64,000 nucleotides of DNA. Origin: Apus apus (taxonomy: Eukaryota > Chordata > Aves > Apodiformes > Apodidae). The notes under the pieces were generated by a model, which was given only the letters and a program-made list of their open reading frames with translations, did not search any database and had not been told where the DNA came from. This document shows, one piece after another, positions 10,141 through 21,916 of this stretch (positions are counted from its first letter, which is position 1; the number at the start of each line of letters is the position of its first letter). Made by a program: the position numbers and the translations under genes. The stretch lies in contig NC_067283.1 in assembly GCF_020740795.1 (NCBI RefSeq), positions 59,179,966 to 59,243,965 on the forward strand, given 5' to 3'.

Positions 10141-13100
10141 CCTTCACCTTCTATTCTATTCTTAGCAGACAAAATGAGATATATCCTTACAATCCTGATA
10201 ATCTGCTAAGCAAGTGCCTGTTTTCAATGTGTCTAGAACAGACCTGTTAGTGCAGTTCCCTTCAGTGCAACTTGTTCTTCCTTGTGTAAACCACTATGAG
10301 CAAGATTCTCAAAAGCTTTTGGTCATTTTGCTATTATACATGAGAATTTCACATGTATATCCTAAATGTCTCTGGCCATCCAGAGACATGCTAAACATTA
10401 CAGAATAAAAACAGACACTGATACAAAATGTTCATGGGCTACTGAAAAATTCTCAGATTTAGTTCAGTCATTTCTGAGCATACAGAACTGCAATACTGTA
10501 TACACTCTACAGGAATTTCACTGCTTGGAAGTAACTGATACATTTACCCTCTTTCTAGCTGTGTATGGTTATCTGCAAATTATTTAGCAGAGTACTAAAA
10601 AATAAAACTGGTACACAGCTTTGCATGTGTATGCCTATGTTCTTCATCTAGTTCTTTTAATTAGTTATTACAGGCTCAGTTAAATTAGTCCCATTTTCCA
10701 GAAGACTAAACGCTAAAATTGTAGAAAGTTGAGTTGGATCAAAGAGTGTGCTTTTGCACAAAGATATTTCAGTTAAGACAACTTGAGGGCTTCAGAAGCT
10801 TGTATATGATCTATTCAGTTCTTTATATAGCATCAGTGGACATAGATAATTAAGTAGTTCTTGCAGAAGTCTGCATGCTCTCCCCAACCAGTCCTAGAAG
10901 GATGACCACGAATGGAAAAATCCTTTAAAGAAAAGCTGCAGGTGGGGGAGAAAAGAAAATTAATTTCTGTTTCAGGATTGTCAGATTTCCATCCGAAGAA
11001 GACAACAAAATAATGTGATATGCTCATTTTTCAACACAGTACAAACTGTAACCTTATTTAGTTAAATAAATGTTGATGTGAAGTAAGTCCCACTTCTTCC
11101 TCTTAAAATACAGATAGCTAAAGCTTTGGACATAATTTTAAGAAAGATGTCTTGCTTTTTTGCATGTTTTTTTAGAGCTGTGAGTTTTTTCTAAGATAAA
11201 GTACAGCAGCTCTGCTTTATCATTTTCTTGCTAGAAGTTAGGAAAAACATCAGGACAACCTTCATCTAAGAGGGGTTGCATAGTCCTAGAACAAGTTGCC
11301 AGAAACATTTGACATCTCCTGCCCTGAAAATTTTCAGCTCAGCTAGGCAAAGCTGCAGCTGACCAAGGCGATCAGACTATAAAATCTCCAGTGGTCAAGT
11401 ATTTCTGTGATCCTTTTCTAAACAGACAAATGTTACAAACAGCAATGAAACAAGGAAGAAAAAAAAAGCATTACAGGCATGAGAAGAGAAAATCTAACTG
11501 AAAAGAAATCAACAGGGAATTTAACACAACTCTCATGTTGGTACCTAGAAGTTCCAGGAATGGATTTAGATTTTCTCACATCTAGGGTTTAGCTAGTTTG
11601 ACAAACAAATTACTGACAAGACTAAGAATTAGTAACAACAGGTATTTTTGGCCACATCTGTTCAGATAAGAGGTACTTTGGAGTTGAACTTGGTAGTGTA
11701 ACACCTCTGTTACCACATGATTCGACACAGGACTGCTCATAAGCAATTGGACTATTTTAAGGCTAGAGATTTTAAGGAAACCATGGGAATGTAAATCTTC
11801 AGAACCCTTCTTGCAGAACTGCTTGTTTCTCATGGTGGTCCTTCCAATGTCTACTTTTTCATAAAATTTAAAAAAAAATAATAAATTTTTTTAGAGTCTT
11901 TATGGAACATTAGAAGTGGCTAGGGAATCTTTCTGGTAGAATACTCATCCTTGATACTCTTTGATTCCTGTCAAAACAGATAATGATTCTCCTGGACTAA
12001 TATTCTGCCTCCTTAGCACTGGTCATTTACACTTAAAATTTACCTTCATATTGCAGTATTGTAAAGACAAGTGAATATTTGAAGCCATATACAGACATTT
12101 TATGTTTATTTAAAACAGGAAGCTGATAAGTTACAGATAGCAGTAGAAGTTGGACCATGTACTCGTCCGTTAAAGACCTTTCCTTTCAAGTCCCTACATG
12201 AGGACTATGCTGGTTAGTCACTCAAATACAGGTCACATTAGGACTCAAGCCTAGTAATTCTGTAATTCTGCTTTTCAAATAGAAAAGTTGCCTAAGCAAA
12301 TGAAATAGATTAATAAGGATCAGTGGCCCTCTGAAATGTGCTCAGTATGACAGACACGTAACTACAAACTTTGTTAATAGTTTTATGCAAACTGCCCTTC
12401 ATACCAACCATACAGAGCAGCTTAGCTACATTACCTCAAGTGAAGAAAGTAATTTCCTGAGAGTAGGGCATGTGACCAGTTGCATCTTTATTTTTTATTC
12501 ATGTCTTTGTGCTTGTACATAAACAGAGGAAGAGAAAGCATTGCCAAGGATGTATAACAATAAAATTATTCCTAGCAACCATTTCCAGAACACTTACTAC
12601 TTATATAAAAACAAGAATAACCCTGAGATTGCTTTATTACAAAGCAGGATTTTGGGGCCAATATGCAATATGGGGCCCAGAAGGGAAGAGGCACGGCAAT
12701 GTAACCAAAAGGTGCTGGTTATAATCTCTTTTTAAGACAGTATACTCTTTCAAAGAAGGCTACTTGATTGATGAAAATTCTTTATCTTAATGCCAGTGCA
12801 CTAATGCAATGAAAAAATGGAGAAACACATAAAAACATTTTTAATCTGAATATCCTATCTAGCTTATTTTTAAAAGGCTTATTTCATGTATATTTCTCAG
12901 CTTTATAAAACCCACAGACTTGGCACTGTACTGTGCAGGTCACTACACTGCATGATTTTAACAAGCAAATGGACTTAGAGCCCAGACTAAGAGCAGCTAG
13001 ATTTCTTTGGGAGTTTGAAGACCTCTGAGCTGTTCTGGTCCTGACTATTGATAGAAAAAGAAGAGCATGTCAAATTCAACTAAGCAGCCACATAGCTTAG

Positions 13101-13384
13101 AATAACCTCTGCTTTCTTTTTGTCCACTCACAGATGTTAGTGTGGCTATTGCATTTGTTGTTTTGGTTTAGTTTTGTTTCAAGCACAGAGCATAGGGATT
13201 TTTAATGAAGAAATTCTTGCTTGCTTTCTTTATGCAGCTCCTAGGGCACACTTTGTCACTGGCTAATGAGTACCAAGGAGATGTTTGAGTTAACTGAGAA
13301 GGGGCAGTCTTGTACAATCTACAGCACAGTTGAGGGCAGTGAGATATATGATCTTGCTGCCATTTTAAGTTAGCTCCCAAAACA
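10141..13384. other. Unassigned 3.2-kb stretch
   Basis: AT-rich sequence with no recognisable exon, RNA gene or repeat family. Open frames of up to 83 codons look random. Confidence 0.5.
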
Positions 13385-13470
13385 CAGATGAGGAAAATAC
13401 ATCTTGGAAGGAGACATTGTTTATTTCAGGTTTGTGCAAAGCTGGGTCCTTGGTGGACTCCCACAAACTC
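13385..13470 (-). mobile_element. Fragment of ERV LTR family A
   Basis: The segment (GGAAGGAGACATTGTTTATT..GTGCAAAGCTGGGTCCTTGGTGGACTCCCACAAA) is clearly related to part of the LTR at 16205-16745 in the same orientation. It abuts ERV pol sequence directly, so integrase and env have been deleted between pol and this probable 3' LTR piece. Confidence 0.6.
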
Positions 13471-13624
13471 CTTGTGATTGTAGAAGTCCCCTTTTCTTCC
13501 AAATGGCTCCATGTGCATGTAGCACTCCAAATGCATATTTAGAGTCAACCAAATATTCGGTCTTTCCTTCAGCCAGCTCCAATGCCCAGATTAAGGCAAT
13601 AAATTATGTTTTTTGGGCTGACGT
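13471..13624 (-). pseudogene. pol: ERV pol remnant: C-terminal part of RNase H domain
   Basis: Read on the - strand, one frame gives the conserved gamma-type RNase H stretch with ALIWALELAEGKTEYL followed by VDSKYAFGVLHAHGAIWKKR. The D of VDS is the conserved acidic position and the rest is the classical 'SRYAF..HIHG.IW..RG' region. The fragment is cut on one side by the LTR at 13625-14265 and on the other by LTR A. It is a broken endogenous copy. Confidence 0.85.
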
Positions 13625-14265
13625 TGTTGTCAATTATTAGTTGAAATAAGTAATATTTTGGGGGAAAAAAATCACATTTTGGGAAATCAGACAAAAGAGA
13701 AAATAAGGAACACACAGAATAAAAACAAGGCATTGATAATGGTGAAACAGTCTAAATTGGACAAAAACAGATTCCAATTAGAGAAAAACACTCCCCAGGT
13801 AGTCAACAGCCTGGCCTTAAGACAGACACCTGCAAGACAGATGGAAGGGATGGAAAGGAGCACTCCCCACACCTTATCTTGGTTACAGCAGCATTGAGCA
13901 CTGGGGCAAAACACACTGAGTAAATGAAATCACACCCATAGGCTAGAGGGACCCCTACTAACAACAAGCCCCTTACTCTTTGAGCATGTGTAGTAAAATT
14001 CCTGAGCACTACCACTTTAAATGGAAGAGAGGAATTAGTTGACCAATTGTGTATGTCAGTGATAGAATAATGTTAGAGATGAAGTTCTTTCTCACATTTT
14101 GGGGTATGAAAGTAGCACTTGTGCTTTGGTAAACTAAGCTTGCTTTGCACAATACCCCTCTGCTCCCGTTTCTGCTCAGAACTGGATATTAAAGGGAATA
14201 TCTCGACTCTGTGCATGGATTGGGTTCTTGCACACCGAGTAATGGACTCCACTTTTGGGACAACA
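13625..14265 (+). mobile_element. Solo LTR (family C) inserted in ERV RNase H
   Basis: It starts TGTTGTC and ends GACAACA, a perfect 7-bp terminal inverted repeat with canonical TG..CA ends, 641 bp in all. The flanking sequences are two halves of one RNase H frame on the opposite strand, so this is an insertion. Four-base flanks (ACGT left, AAGT right) differ at one base and could be a decayed target duplication. The 3' part resembles the LTR at about 19679-20087. Confidence 0.75.
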
Positions 14266-14680
14266 AAGTGTTTGTCTGAAGAGGCTTAGCTTTCATCTCT
14301 GAGTCTACAATGGTATATCCTGCTTTTCAGTGTGCTTCTGGCATAAAGCTGTTGCCATCTACAAACAGCTCCATCTCGGCCCTTTCCAGGGGTGTATCCG
14401 GCAGATCTGGCTGACTGGAATATACCTGCTGGATGGTTTGCAAACCGTCATGAGTTAACTTTCAATTCAATATCTTCCTGTTCTATAAGGGCAGCTTGAT
14501 GCTGTATTTTTCTACTGGGTCACAGCCAGTGATGTCCTTTTTTTTCCAGCACAGCAGCTACTGCATGCGGCACATGCACAGATACATGTTGGCCCAAAGT
14601 TAGTTTTCTTGCTGCTTGTATTAGCAGCACTGTTGCTGCCACTACTGGCAAGCAAGCAGGCCATCCCTTACTCCATCTTT
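14266..14680 (-). pseudogene. pol: ERV pol remnant: RT-RNase H connection and RNase H N-terminus
   Basis: On the - strand the connection domain (a LTLGQ/PHAV-like segment near 14560-14620) runs into an RNase H start with ELFVDGNSF near 14345-14375, which carries the first catalytic D. Frameshifts and stops break the frame. The same domain resumes at 13624 beyond the inserted LTR. Confidence 0.75.
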
Positions 14681-15050
14681 TTGCTCACTTCCTAATCTTC
14701 TTTCTCCCTTTGTACTTTCAAACCTGGTTGCACAGCCTTTGCTCTCTCTGGTATAACAGTGGTTCATAAACAAGGGGGTTAACATCATTAATCATATATT
14801 TCGGGATAGGTTTCTGGTTCTCCTTTTGTTCCTGATTTAGTAAAATACTTGCGCCTCCAAGGCTTTTTCTTTAGGAATGCAAACACATATCTTTCCTTTA
14901 TGGAAGGTCATCTGAGCCCTTAATTTCGTCACTAGGTTCCTCCCTAAAGGAGGCAATGGCAGCCAGCTATGTATAAAAAGTCATGAATCAAGGTCCTTTT
15001 TCAGTTTTTGCACTTTGAACTTATTAGTTTCCCAGAATACATCCTAATGG
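14681..15050 (-). pseudogene. pol: ERV pol remnant: protease C-terminus; RT deleted
   Basis: Around 14885-14950 the - strand encodes PLGRNLVTKLRAQMTF, matching the 'LLGRDLLTKL.AQ' end of gamma-type retroviral proteases. Only about 200 bp separate this from the connection domain, so nearly all of reverse transcriptase is missing. The piece belongs to the same - strand provirus as the RNase H remnants. Confidence 0.7.
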
Positions 15051-15099
15051 TGAACATTCAGTAATGCCATCTCCTGAGGACAGATTACTCACTTTCGTA

Positions 15100-15770
15100 A
15101 TGATACATCACAGGATATTCATTAGTAAATTCAATAGAAATATAGCCTAATAAAAGTTTACTAAAATAATGAATTTGCTATACTAAGAGGGTTGCTTTTA
15201 AAACATGGTGCTTTGTGAAACTATCAGTCAGCTCTGTCAAGCATCCTGTAGGTTGTGATAACATCAAGTCTTCTAAGACCCTGTGACGCCTACAGACAAC
15301 ACTCATGTTGATTCTGACCCACCCGGGCAACCTACCAGCGGGAGACTGGAGACAGGACCAGGACTGGAGACAGGACCAGGACGAGAGACCAGGACAAAGA
15401 TGACAAAGGACTAGAATCAACAAAGACACCCACAAGAGACCTTTGAGCATGCATAATTACAAAGATAGCCAATTGCAGGAAATAAAATGACTATGTAAAA
15501 GAATTCTGGGGACTCATTGCCATGGAACTGAATATGCATGGTTTTGGTGTGTATTAGTCAGGGTGTTTCACTGACTTGTCAGAGCACTCATGGTGGAGAT
15601 ATCCCCAGTGCTGCCCAGTGCTGCAATAAAGAATGCCTGCTCAATAACAGCTTCTTTGTTGTTATTGGGTCTTGATCTCGGAATCCTTACCCAGCCGCAC
15701 CTAGCCTCCCACTTCTGTGAGGAGTGTTAGAAAGCAAGGGGCTTTGGAAGCTCTGAAATTTTTGTTTCAG
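15100..15770 (+). mobile_element. ERV LTR family B, copy 1 (left arm of an inverted pair)
   Basis: The copy contains GCAATAAAGAATGCCTGCTCAATAACAGC as polyadenylation/R region, followed by ..TTACCCAGCCGCACCTAGCC. It is matched in reverse complement at 16793-17380 and in part at 20250-20685. A short in-place duplication (GGAGACAGGACCAGGACT, about 15351-15380) is specific to this copy. Boundaries are taken from where the copies stop matching. Confidence 0.75.
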
Positions 15771-16204
15771 TAACACAAATGAACAAGTGAAACAAAACCA
15801 GACACAAATTAAACAAGGAGACTTTACTTTTAACAGTAACAGGCACAAGTAAAACAGTGAGACTTTTGTAACCATTCCTAAATTACCAAAGCTACTAAGA
15901 GAAGTGCTCTCAACCAGACTCCCCTTACTGCAGTCGACACTGTGCTAGTGTATGAGACTTCCAAAATCCCTCCTACATGTACCAAAGAACAATTATTATT
16001 TACTAAGGGGAAACAAGCCAAACTAACCAAATTAACTGATCACGGTGTCTTTGAGGGTCTTGGTCCACTACTTGCCCCCCGGTGGGGAGATCACAGAAGG
16101 AGTCCCTGGAAAAATCCTGTGGCACATGCTGCAGTACAGGCAGTGAGCGCTCCCTGCTCGGTGGTCGGTCCCAATCAGGGGTCCCATCTGGGTTGCCAGC
16201 AAAC
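15771..16204 (-). mobile_element. ERV leader region with putative primer-binding site
   Basis: Immediately 3' of LTR A on the - strand lies TGGCAACCCAGATGGGACC (16198 down to 16180), positioned like a retroviral primer-binding site. I could not assign the tRNA. GC-rich leader-like sequence follows down to about 16050. The remainder is unassigned AT-rich sequence up to LTR B. Confidence 0.45.
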
Positions 16205-16745
16205 TGTTACCGTTTCATGACAGCTCCCGAAATGCAGACAAGAAGGCCACGTTTAGGAAGGAGACGTTGTTTACTGCAGGTTTGGGCAAAACGGGATGCT
16301 TGGAGGATTCCCACAAACCAAGCTCACCCTTCTCGTAATACAGGGTTTCTTTTATACATCAAAAAATGCAAATTAATCTTATCCCTCAAGTCACATATAT
16401 TATCTCAACATACTTGTCTGGCGAGCTCTTTTGTAAGAAGGGGGTTCTTCCCCATAAGTTTGATTACTCATTGTTCTCTGCTACAGGTTATACCTATCCC
16501 CTGTGGCTACAGACATTCACACTAAGATAAACCCAGCAAGCACCCTGTTCCCTTAGTAATGCTGGGCCCTTTCTTCCACGATCAATCTGGTTGTCCAGGG
16601 ACTACATGGTCAAATGGCTGTTTTTTGTAACTGAAGGAGGAAGCCAGCAGCCAGCCTAGTTTTGAAATGTAAAATTTTCTTTTTACTGCAAAGACATCGT
16701 GCCTACAGTAGCAACTTATCACATTAAGGGACACGTTTCCCTACA
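16205..16745 (-). mobile_element. ERV LTR family A, probable 5' LTR of the - strand provirus
   Basis: On the - strand it begins TGTAGGGAAACG at 16745 and ends GGTAACA at 16205. A TATA box (TATAAAAG) lies at 16356-16349 and a TAAACAACGTCTCC R-like region lies downstream of it. The adjoining leader, protease and RNase H pieces in the same orientation and the LTR A fragment at 13385-13470 make it the likely 5' LTR of one heavily deleted provirus. Confidence 0.7.
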
Positions 16746-16792
16746 TTTTAGTCAATAAAATGAATGCAAGCAAAGCAGGTTTTCATGTCCAC

Positions 16793-17380
16793 CTGAAACA
16801 AATATTCAGAACTTCCAAAGCCCCTTGCTTTCTAACACTCCTCACAGAAGTAGGAGGCTAGGTGTGGCTGGGTAAAGATTCTGAGATAAAGACCCAGTAT
16901 TAATAAATAAGCTGTTATTAAGCAGACATTTTTTATTGCAGTGCTGGGCAGCAATGGGGATATCTCCAACATAAGTGCGCTGACGAGTTAGCAAAACACC
17001 CCAACTTATCTCTTGGAATTGACTATCTTCTTAATTATGCATGCTCGAGGGTCTCCTCTGGGGGTCTTTTTTGATTCTAGTCTTTTGTCTTCTTTGTCCT
17101 GTCTCTTGTCCAGATCCTGTCTCCCCCACGTAGATTGCCCAGGTGGGTTAGAATCAACATGAGTGTTGTCTGTAGGCATCACAGGTCTTAGAAGACTTGA
17201 TGGTATCACAACCTGCAGAATGCTTTGCTTAATTGACTGACAGTTTCACAAAGCACATTGTTTTAAAAGTAACCCATTCAGCTAACTTAATAGAGCAAAT
17301 TCATTATTTTAGTAAATTTTTATTAGGCTATATTTCTATTGAATCTACTAACAAGTATCCTATGACTTATCACACCTCTT
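16793..17380 (-). mobile_element. ERV LTR family B, copy 2 (right arm of an inverted pair)
   Basis: It is the reverse complement of copy 1. Shared sequence runs from TTTGTTTCAG / CTGAAACA at the inner ends out to the TTAGTAAATTTTTATTAGGCTATATTTCTATTGAAT region. Copies 1 and 2 have diverged visibly by scattered substitutions and small indels. Confidence 0.75.
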
Positions 17381-19678
17381 CAATGAGTCATTCACAGGTT
17401 TAACAGTTTGTTAATGAAATCCAGTGTCCTGATGGTTACATAAGACAGATAAGAATTTTTGTTCCCTTAGTATTAATTTTCTGAGACAGTTCTAATTAGA
17501 TAAGTGATAAGAGTATAGTCTTTAACCTCGTTGTCAAGAAAAGCAAAGATATGCAAACAGTAACCATGGGACAAGGTTATCCTCTGTGATATCAAGCACC
17601 CTAGCAACAGGGATCTACAAACACCAGCTGCAAAACACATTTTCCTTATTATTTGACTGAATTATTGTTTTTACACTGAACCTACTGCATTCATTTCCAG
17701 GGATTTTTTTTTTTTTCTCCTTCAATCCCCCATGTAAACAAGTCTCATTACAAAGCTCAAAAGACAAATATTTCAAATACAGATGAATAATTTGGACTTG
17801 GAGAGCTGCCCTGGTAACGATTCAACAGTACACAAGGCCTTATCTCTGTTGAATAAGGAATGATGTCAACAGTAGCTATGTTAACAAAGAGGTCAATAAT
17901 GACTAGTAAACATAACCCAAACAATTGAGTAAGTGAAGGGTAAACCACCAGGAGTTGGTGCATGAGAGAGGCTAACACTTTTACAAGGCCTTTAAAACAA
18001 ATCTTCATTGCTTTATATTGGGAACACACAAAGAAGGATCAAACTGTTAGTGGGACTCTTCTATTTAATCATCATAGAGATATTGTAATTCTGTATATAT
18101 ATTCCACATAAATCCACTTCCTGGGCATGGCTAACCCAAATCACTCAGCAGAACAGATGGTCAGACATCCTGGATATAAAAACTTCCTCAGTGGTATTTT
18201 GTGAGAGACAGTATGTGTGTGCTCAAGAGAAAGTTAGTATTTCTACTGAGCCAGCAAAGAAGAGCAGCTCTGCAGAAACATGTAATGATCTTAATAGGCC
18301 ACAATACAGTGCAACAGTAAATAGCTCAGTAAAAAAACCAAAAACACAACCCACAACAACAACAAAAACAAAACCACAACTTTTTCATTATTCTCTGATC
18401 TCAGACAATTCTTAACAAGCTTTGTCACCACACAAAGATGTTATGACATCCATGTGGTACATATCTTCAAACTCCCGAGCACACCTTCATTGAGCTAATC
18501 AAATTCTCCCCTAACTTCTCCAAAATCTAAATTTCGGTGCCTTCACATGTTGTTGTTTTTTTTTTTAATTCTGCTATAACCTTGTTTGCAGGCATTATTT
18601 CTGAAGGGCTTCTTTGCTTTTTACTTGGTGGAAAGTGTGTCCTATCAGCTAATAAACAGATGATTCGATGATGTATTTACTTCAGATACTGCCAGAATTC
18701 CACACCTTGTACTAACAAAACTGATTCAGGGCACACCATACTTGGAGGGGAAAAAATAATAATAAATAAAATCAAACAACAAAAGAAAATGCACCAAAAA
18801 GCCTCACCAAACAAGTTTCATCTAAATCCAACGTTGTAAAGAAAGACATTAGGAATTTCTATAAAAGTAATTAAAGGTAAACGATATTAGGAAACAAAGA
18901 AAGTTACACTGATTTGTTCTGGGGTTTGTTGTTGTTTTTATTTTGGTTTTTGTTTGTTTGGGTGTTTTTTTTTTAGAGAGGTCTTTCCAAAGTAAACTGT
19001 GTCCATCTCAGTAGATACTAAATGAAGTGCCACAGCTGCCCAATTTTCGTAGGTGTTGTAACAAATACAAATACTTACATAATTAAACGAGCATGGACAG
19101 CAGTTTTCAATTCAATGGATATTCCAGCCACTTAGACCTTGGCAGAAAGCTCTGTCAAAACAGATACAAAGAATAGTAGCTTTAGACTCTTAAGGTTATC
19201 TCATGACAAATAATTGTGTAAATATCTAAATAGACATCTAAGTATGAAGACTTTAGGTTCCCGACCCCTAGCCCATCATCAAAGCGGCTTGAACTGAGAA
19301 TGCACAAAGAAGCTTTTTACTGTCTGTAACCCGATGACAAATTCTTTGCATTTCAACAGCGGACAAAATGTGCAAGGGACTCCTGCACTATTTGCTCCTC
19401 AAAATAGCATATAACTAGGGTTAGTCAGGACTTGCATCACCTTGAAGATTTTACCAGCTTTAGAAATGCAGCTGAGCATCAAGGAATGAAATGTAAAGGA
19501 AAGACCCTGCCGACTAACCTGTCACTACTTTATTGTTAATTGGGTATCTCCAGATCTTTCTCACTGAAATCATCACCTTGCTCCACCCCATTCCACTGAG
19601 CCAGCAGTTTTTGTCCAGGTCTGTGGCAAAATGTGACTGATGGCAGGTAAAGTGCTGCAGAACCCACTAAAAAGTTTA
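17381..19678. other. Unassigned stretch with low-complexity tracts
   Basis: No exon or repeat family recognised. Contains a CAACAA/AAAC-rich tract near 18330-18380 and a T/G-rich tract near 18920-18975. Confidence 0.45.
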
Positions 19679-20087
19679 GTGTTACGAGCTCATTTCAAGC
19701 AAACAGTTGGACAGTCAAAGTGTTAAACAGGACTCAGAATGGCTGTGCTTAAGGTGATAATTGCTGGACTGATTGATTGGCCGGCCCCAGGACAGGACGC
19801 ATCGTTAACCATACAGATAACAACAGGAACTGGAATGCTCCGAGTCAGATAAGCCATTGCTCGAGTAAATCTTGAAATCAAACCCCTAAGACAAAACACC
19901 CCTTGTCATGGACAATGTACGTTCATGTGTAAATATTCTCTGTGCTGTTACTATGGTGTGCTAGTTTCACGGCATTGGCTTGCTAGCATCCGATCCTGCA
20001 ACAAGATTGTAACGAACTTGGTATCTCATCTCTGTGTGTGGACTGGACTTTGCACACTCGGAAAAGAATCAATTTTTGGGACGACAA
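19679..20087 (+). mobile_element. LTR-like element related to LTR family C
   Basis: The right half (ATCTCATCTCTGTGTGTGGACTGGACTTTGCACACTCGG..TTTTTGGGACGACA) parallels the end of the LTR at 13625-14265 (ATCTCGACTCTGTGCATGGATTGGGTTCTTGCACACCGAG..TTTTGGGACAACA). The left boundary TGTTACG is a guess. Confidence 0.5.
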
Positions 20088-20249
20088 ACAGAAGACAGTG
20101 GTCACTAGTAACTGATGATATTTTAGGGACATTAAGACAGCAAACTCAGCTGGTCACTTGCTGACAGTGTGGCTGCAGACTGAAACAAAGAAATTGAACT
20201 CAACAGCAAACAAGTCTCCGTTAAGTAGGTATTCTTCATTGACTGCGCC

Positions 20250-20685
20250 AGGGCAGCACTGTGGATATCTCCACCATAAGTGCTCCAATGAGTTAGCAGA
20301 ACACCCCAACTAATCTACAGCAAAAACATGCATATTCAGTTTTATGCCAGTGAGTTCCCAGAATTACTTTACATAGTCATCTTTGTAATTATGCATACTC
20401 GAGGGTCTCCTGTGGGGGTCTTTGTTGATTCTAGTCTTTTGTCTTCTTTGTCCCGTCTCCTGTCCTGGTCCTGTCTCCCCCAGGTAGATTGCCCAGGTGG
20501 GTCCAGAATCAACATGAATGTTATCGGTTGGCACCACAGGTCTTAGAAGACTTGATGTTATCAAAGCCTGCAGAATGCTTGGCATAACTGGCTGACAGTT
20601 TCACAAAGCACATTGTTTTAAAAGTAACCCATTCAGCTAACTTGGTAAAACAAAGTCATCATTTTAGCAAATTCCTACAACTATC
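20250..20685 (-). mobile_element. ERV LTR family B, copy 3 (truncated)
   Basis: Same orientation and sequence as copy 2 through GGATATCTCC, ATGCATACTCGAGGGTCTCCTGTGGGGGTC and ATCAACATGAATGTTATC. It lacks the segment beyond the LTR end that copies 1 and 2 share. Confidence 0.72.
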
Positions 20686-21885
20686 AAGACTTTGATACTG
20701 TGGGGGACTGAGGTGCAAATCCATTCCCTCATTCCCACAGCAGTTATTTCCCAAGTTAAAGATGCTGGAATGGATCACACATAGGTCCCTGTTAAAAGCA
20801 AGCAAACAAAAAACATCAACCTCCAGTCTCACCAACTTTTCACCAGCTTGGCAAGAAGGCCTGAAAGAGACTGAAATGGCTCTTCAGGTACTTAAAGTCA
20901 AGAAATCCAGTTTGCATTCTCATTACAGAAAATGTATCTCCTTGGTTCCATCACCATACCTATGTGGAGTAGAAAAAGTAGCAGAAAAAAAGTCAGACAA
21001 CTACAGGATCCTCTCAAAGGCACCTGATGTCTCTGGAAGAATTTTGTATTTGCAAGTTTTCAGTACTTGAACAAACACTTTTCTAAAGCAGTTTACACTT
21101 ATTCTGATTAAACTCTTAATTTATGCTCAAGACTGTGACCAGATGATCAGCAAAATTTCTGGTTCTTGTTCGTCAGCAGAAGAAGGAAGTATCAGCCAGA
21201 CTTAAGGAAGTGGACTAGTTGCTCCCTAGCCAGTTAGGCCTCCCTACTATTCAAATTGTTAATTAATGAAATGCGTTGATTTTGTTGTGTATTTGTACCT
21301 GCTCAAATCTCTTACCTATTAGGGATATTAGTGATTGAAGCTTACTTTCATCTTAGCACAGTCTAACATTCGTTTTTGGTGTGTGTGCACAAACACATAC
21401 CCACTGTGTATTACAATACCCTCCAGCCAAAAATGAAGAAGGATAAGACAGTTCTTATCTTTTGCAGCAACACAAGTTGCAGAAACAAGTTTGGCCACTT
21501 CTTTTCATAGGCATCTGTAATCTGCCAGAGGATCAATGTCTGCCTCCCCACAAGCTACCTGGAATTTCCAGGTGAACAAAAAAAATGATGAACCAGAATG
21601 AAGGCTATAAAAGGAAGGTATGACTACCTTTCCTCTCAGAATTTTGTTAGCACTCCAGGAAACACCTGTGCAAACACTCACTCCATCTTCAAAGTTAAGT
21701 AATATATCTTGAATGGAAGAGCATTTACAAAATGTTACGTTTGCAGTTTCCAGAATTAATATTTTTTCCTACATCAAGATTTTAATCTGCAATCAAAGAT
21801 CTGAAGATGAGTAAGTCCACCTGCTGCTTCAAAGCCATTTGTAAGAAGGACGTGCAGGATCCGTTCTAATTCCGCAGACTGGGGG

Positions 21886-21916
<31 letters not shown>

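Noticed and set aside
20762..21070. 102-codon ORF upstream of the BRD9 exons, tested as a missing BRD9 exon
   Set aside because: The peptide does not resemble BRD9 or any known family and lacks flanking splice sites in frame.
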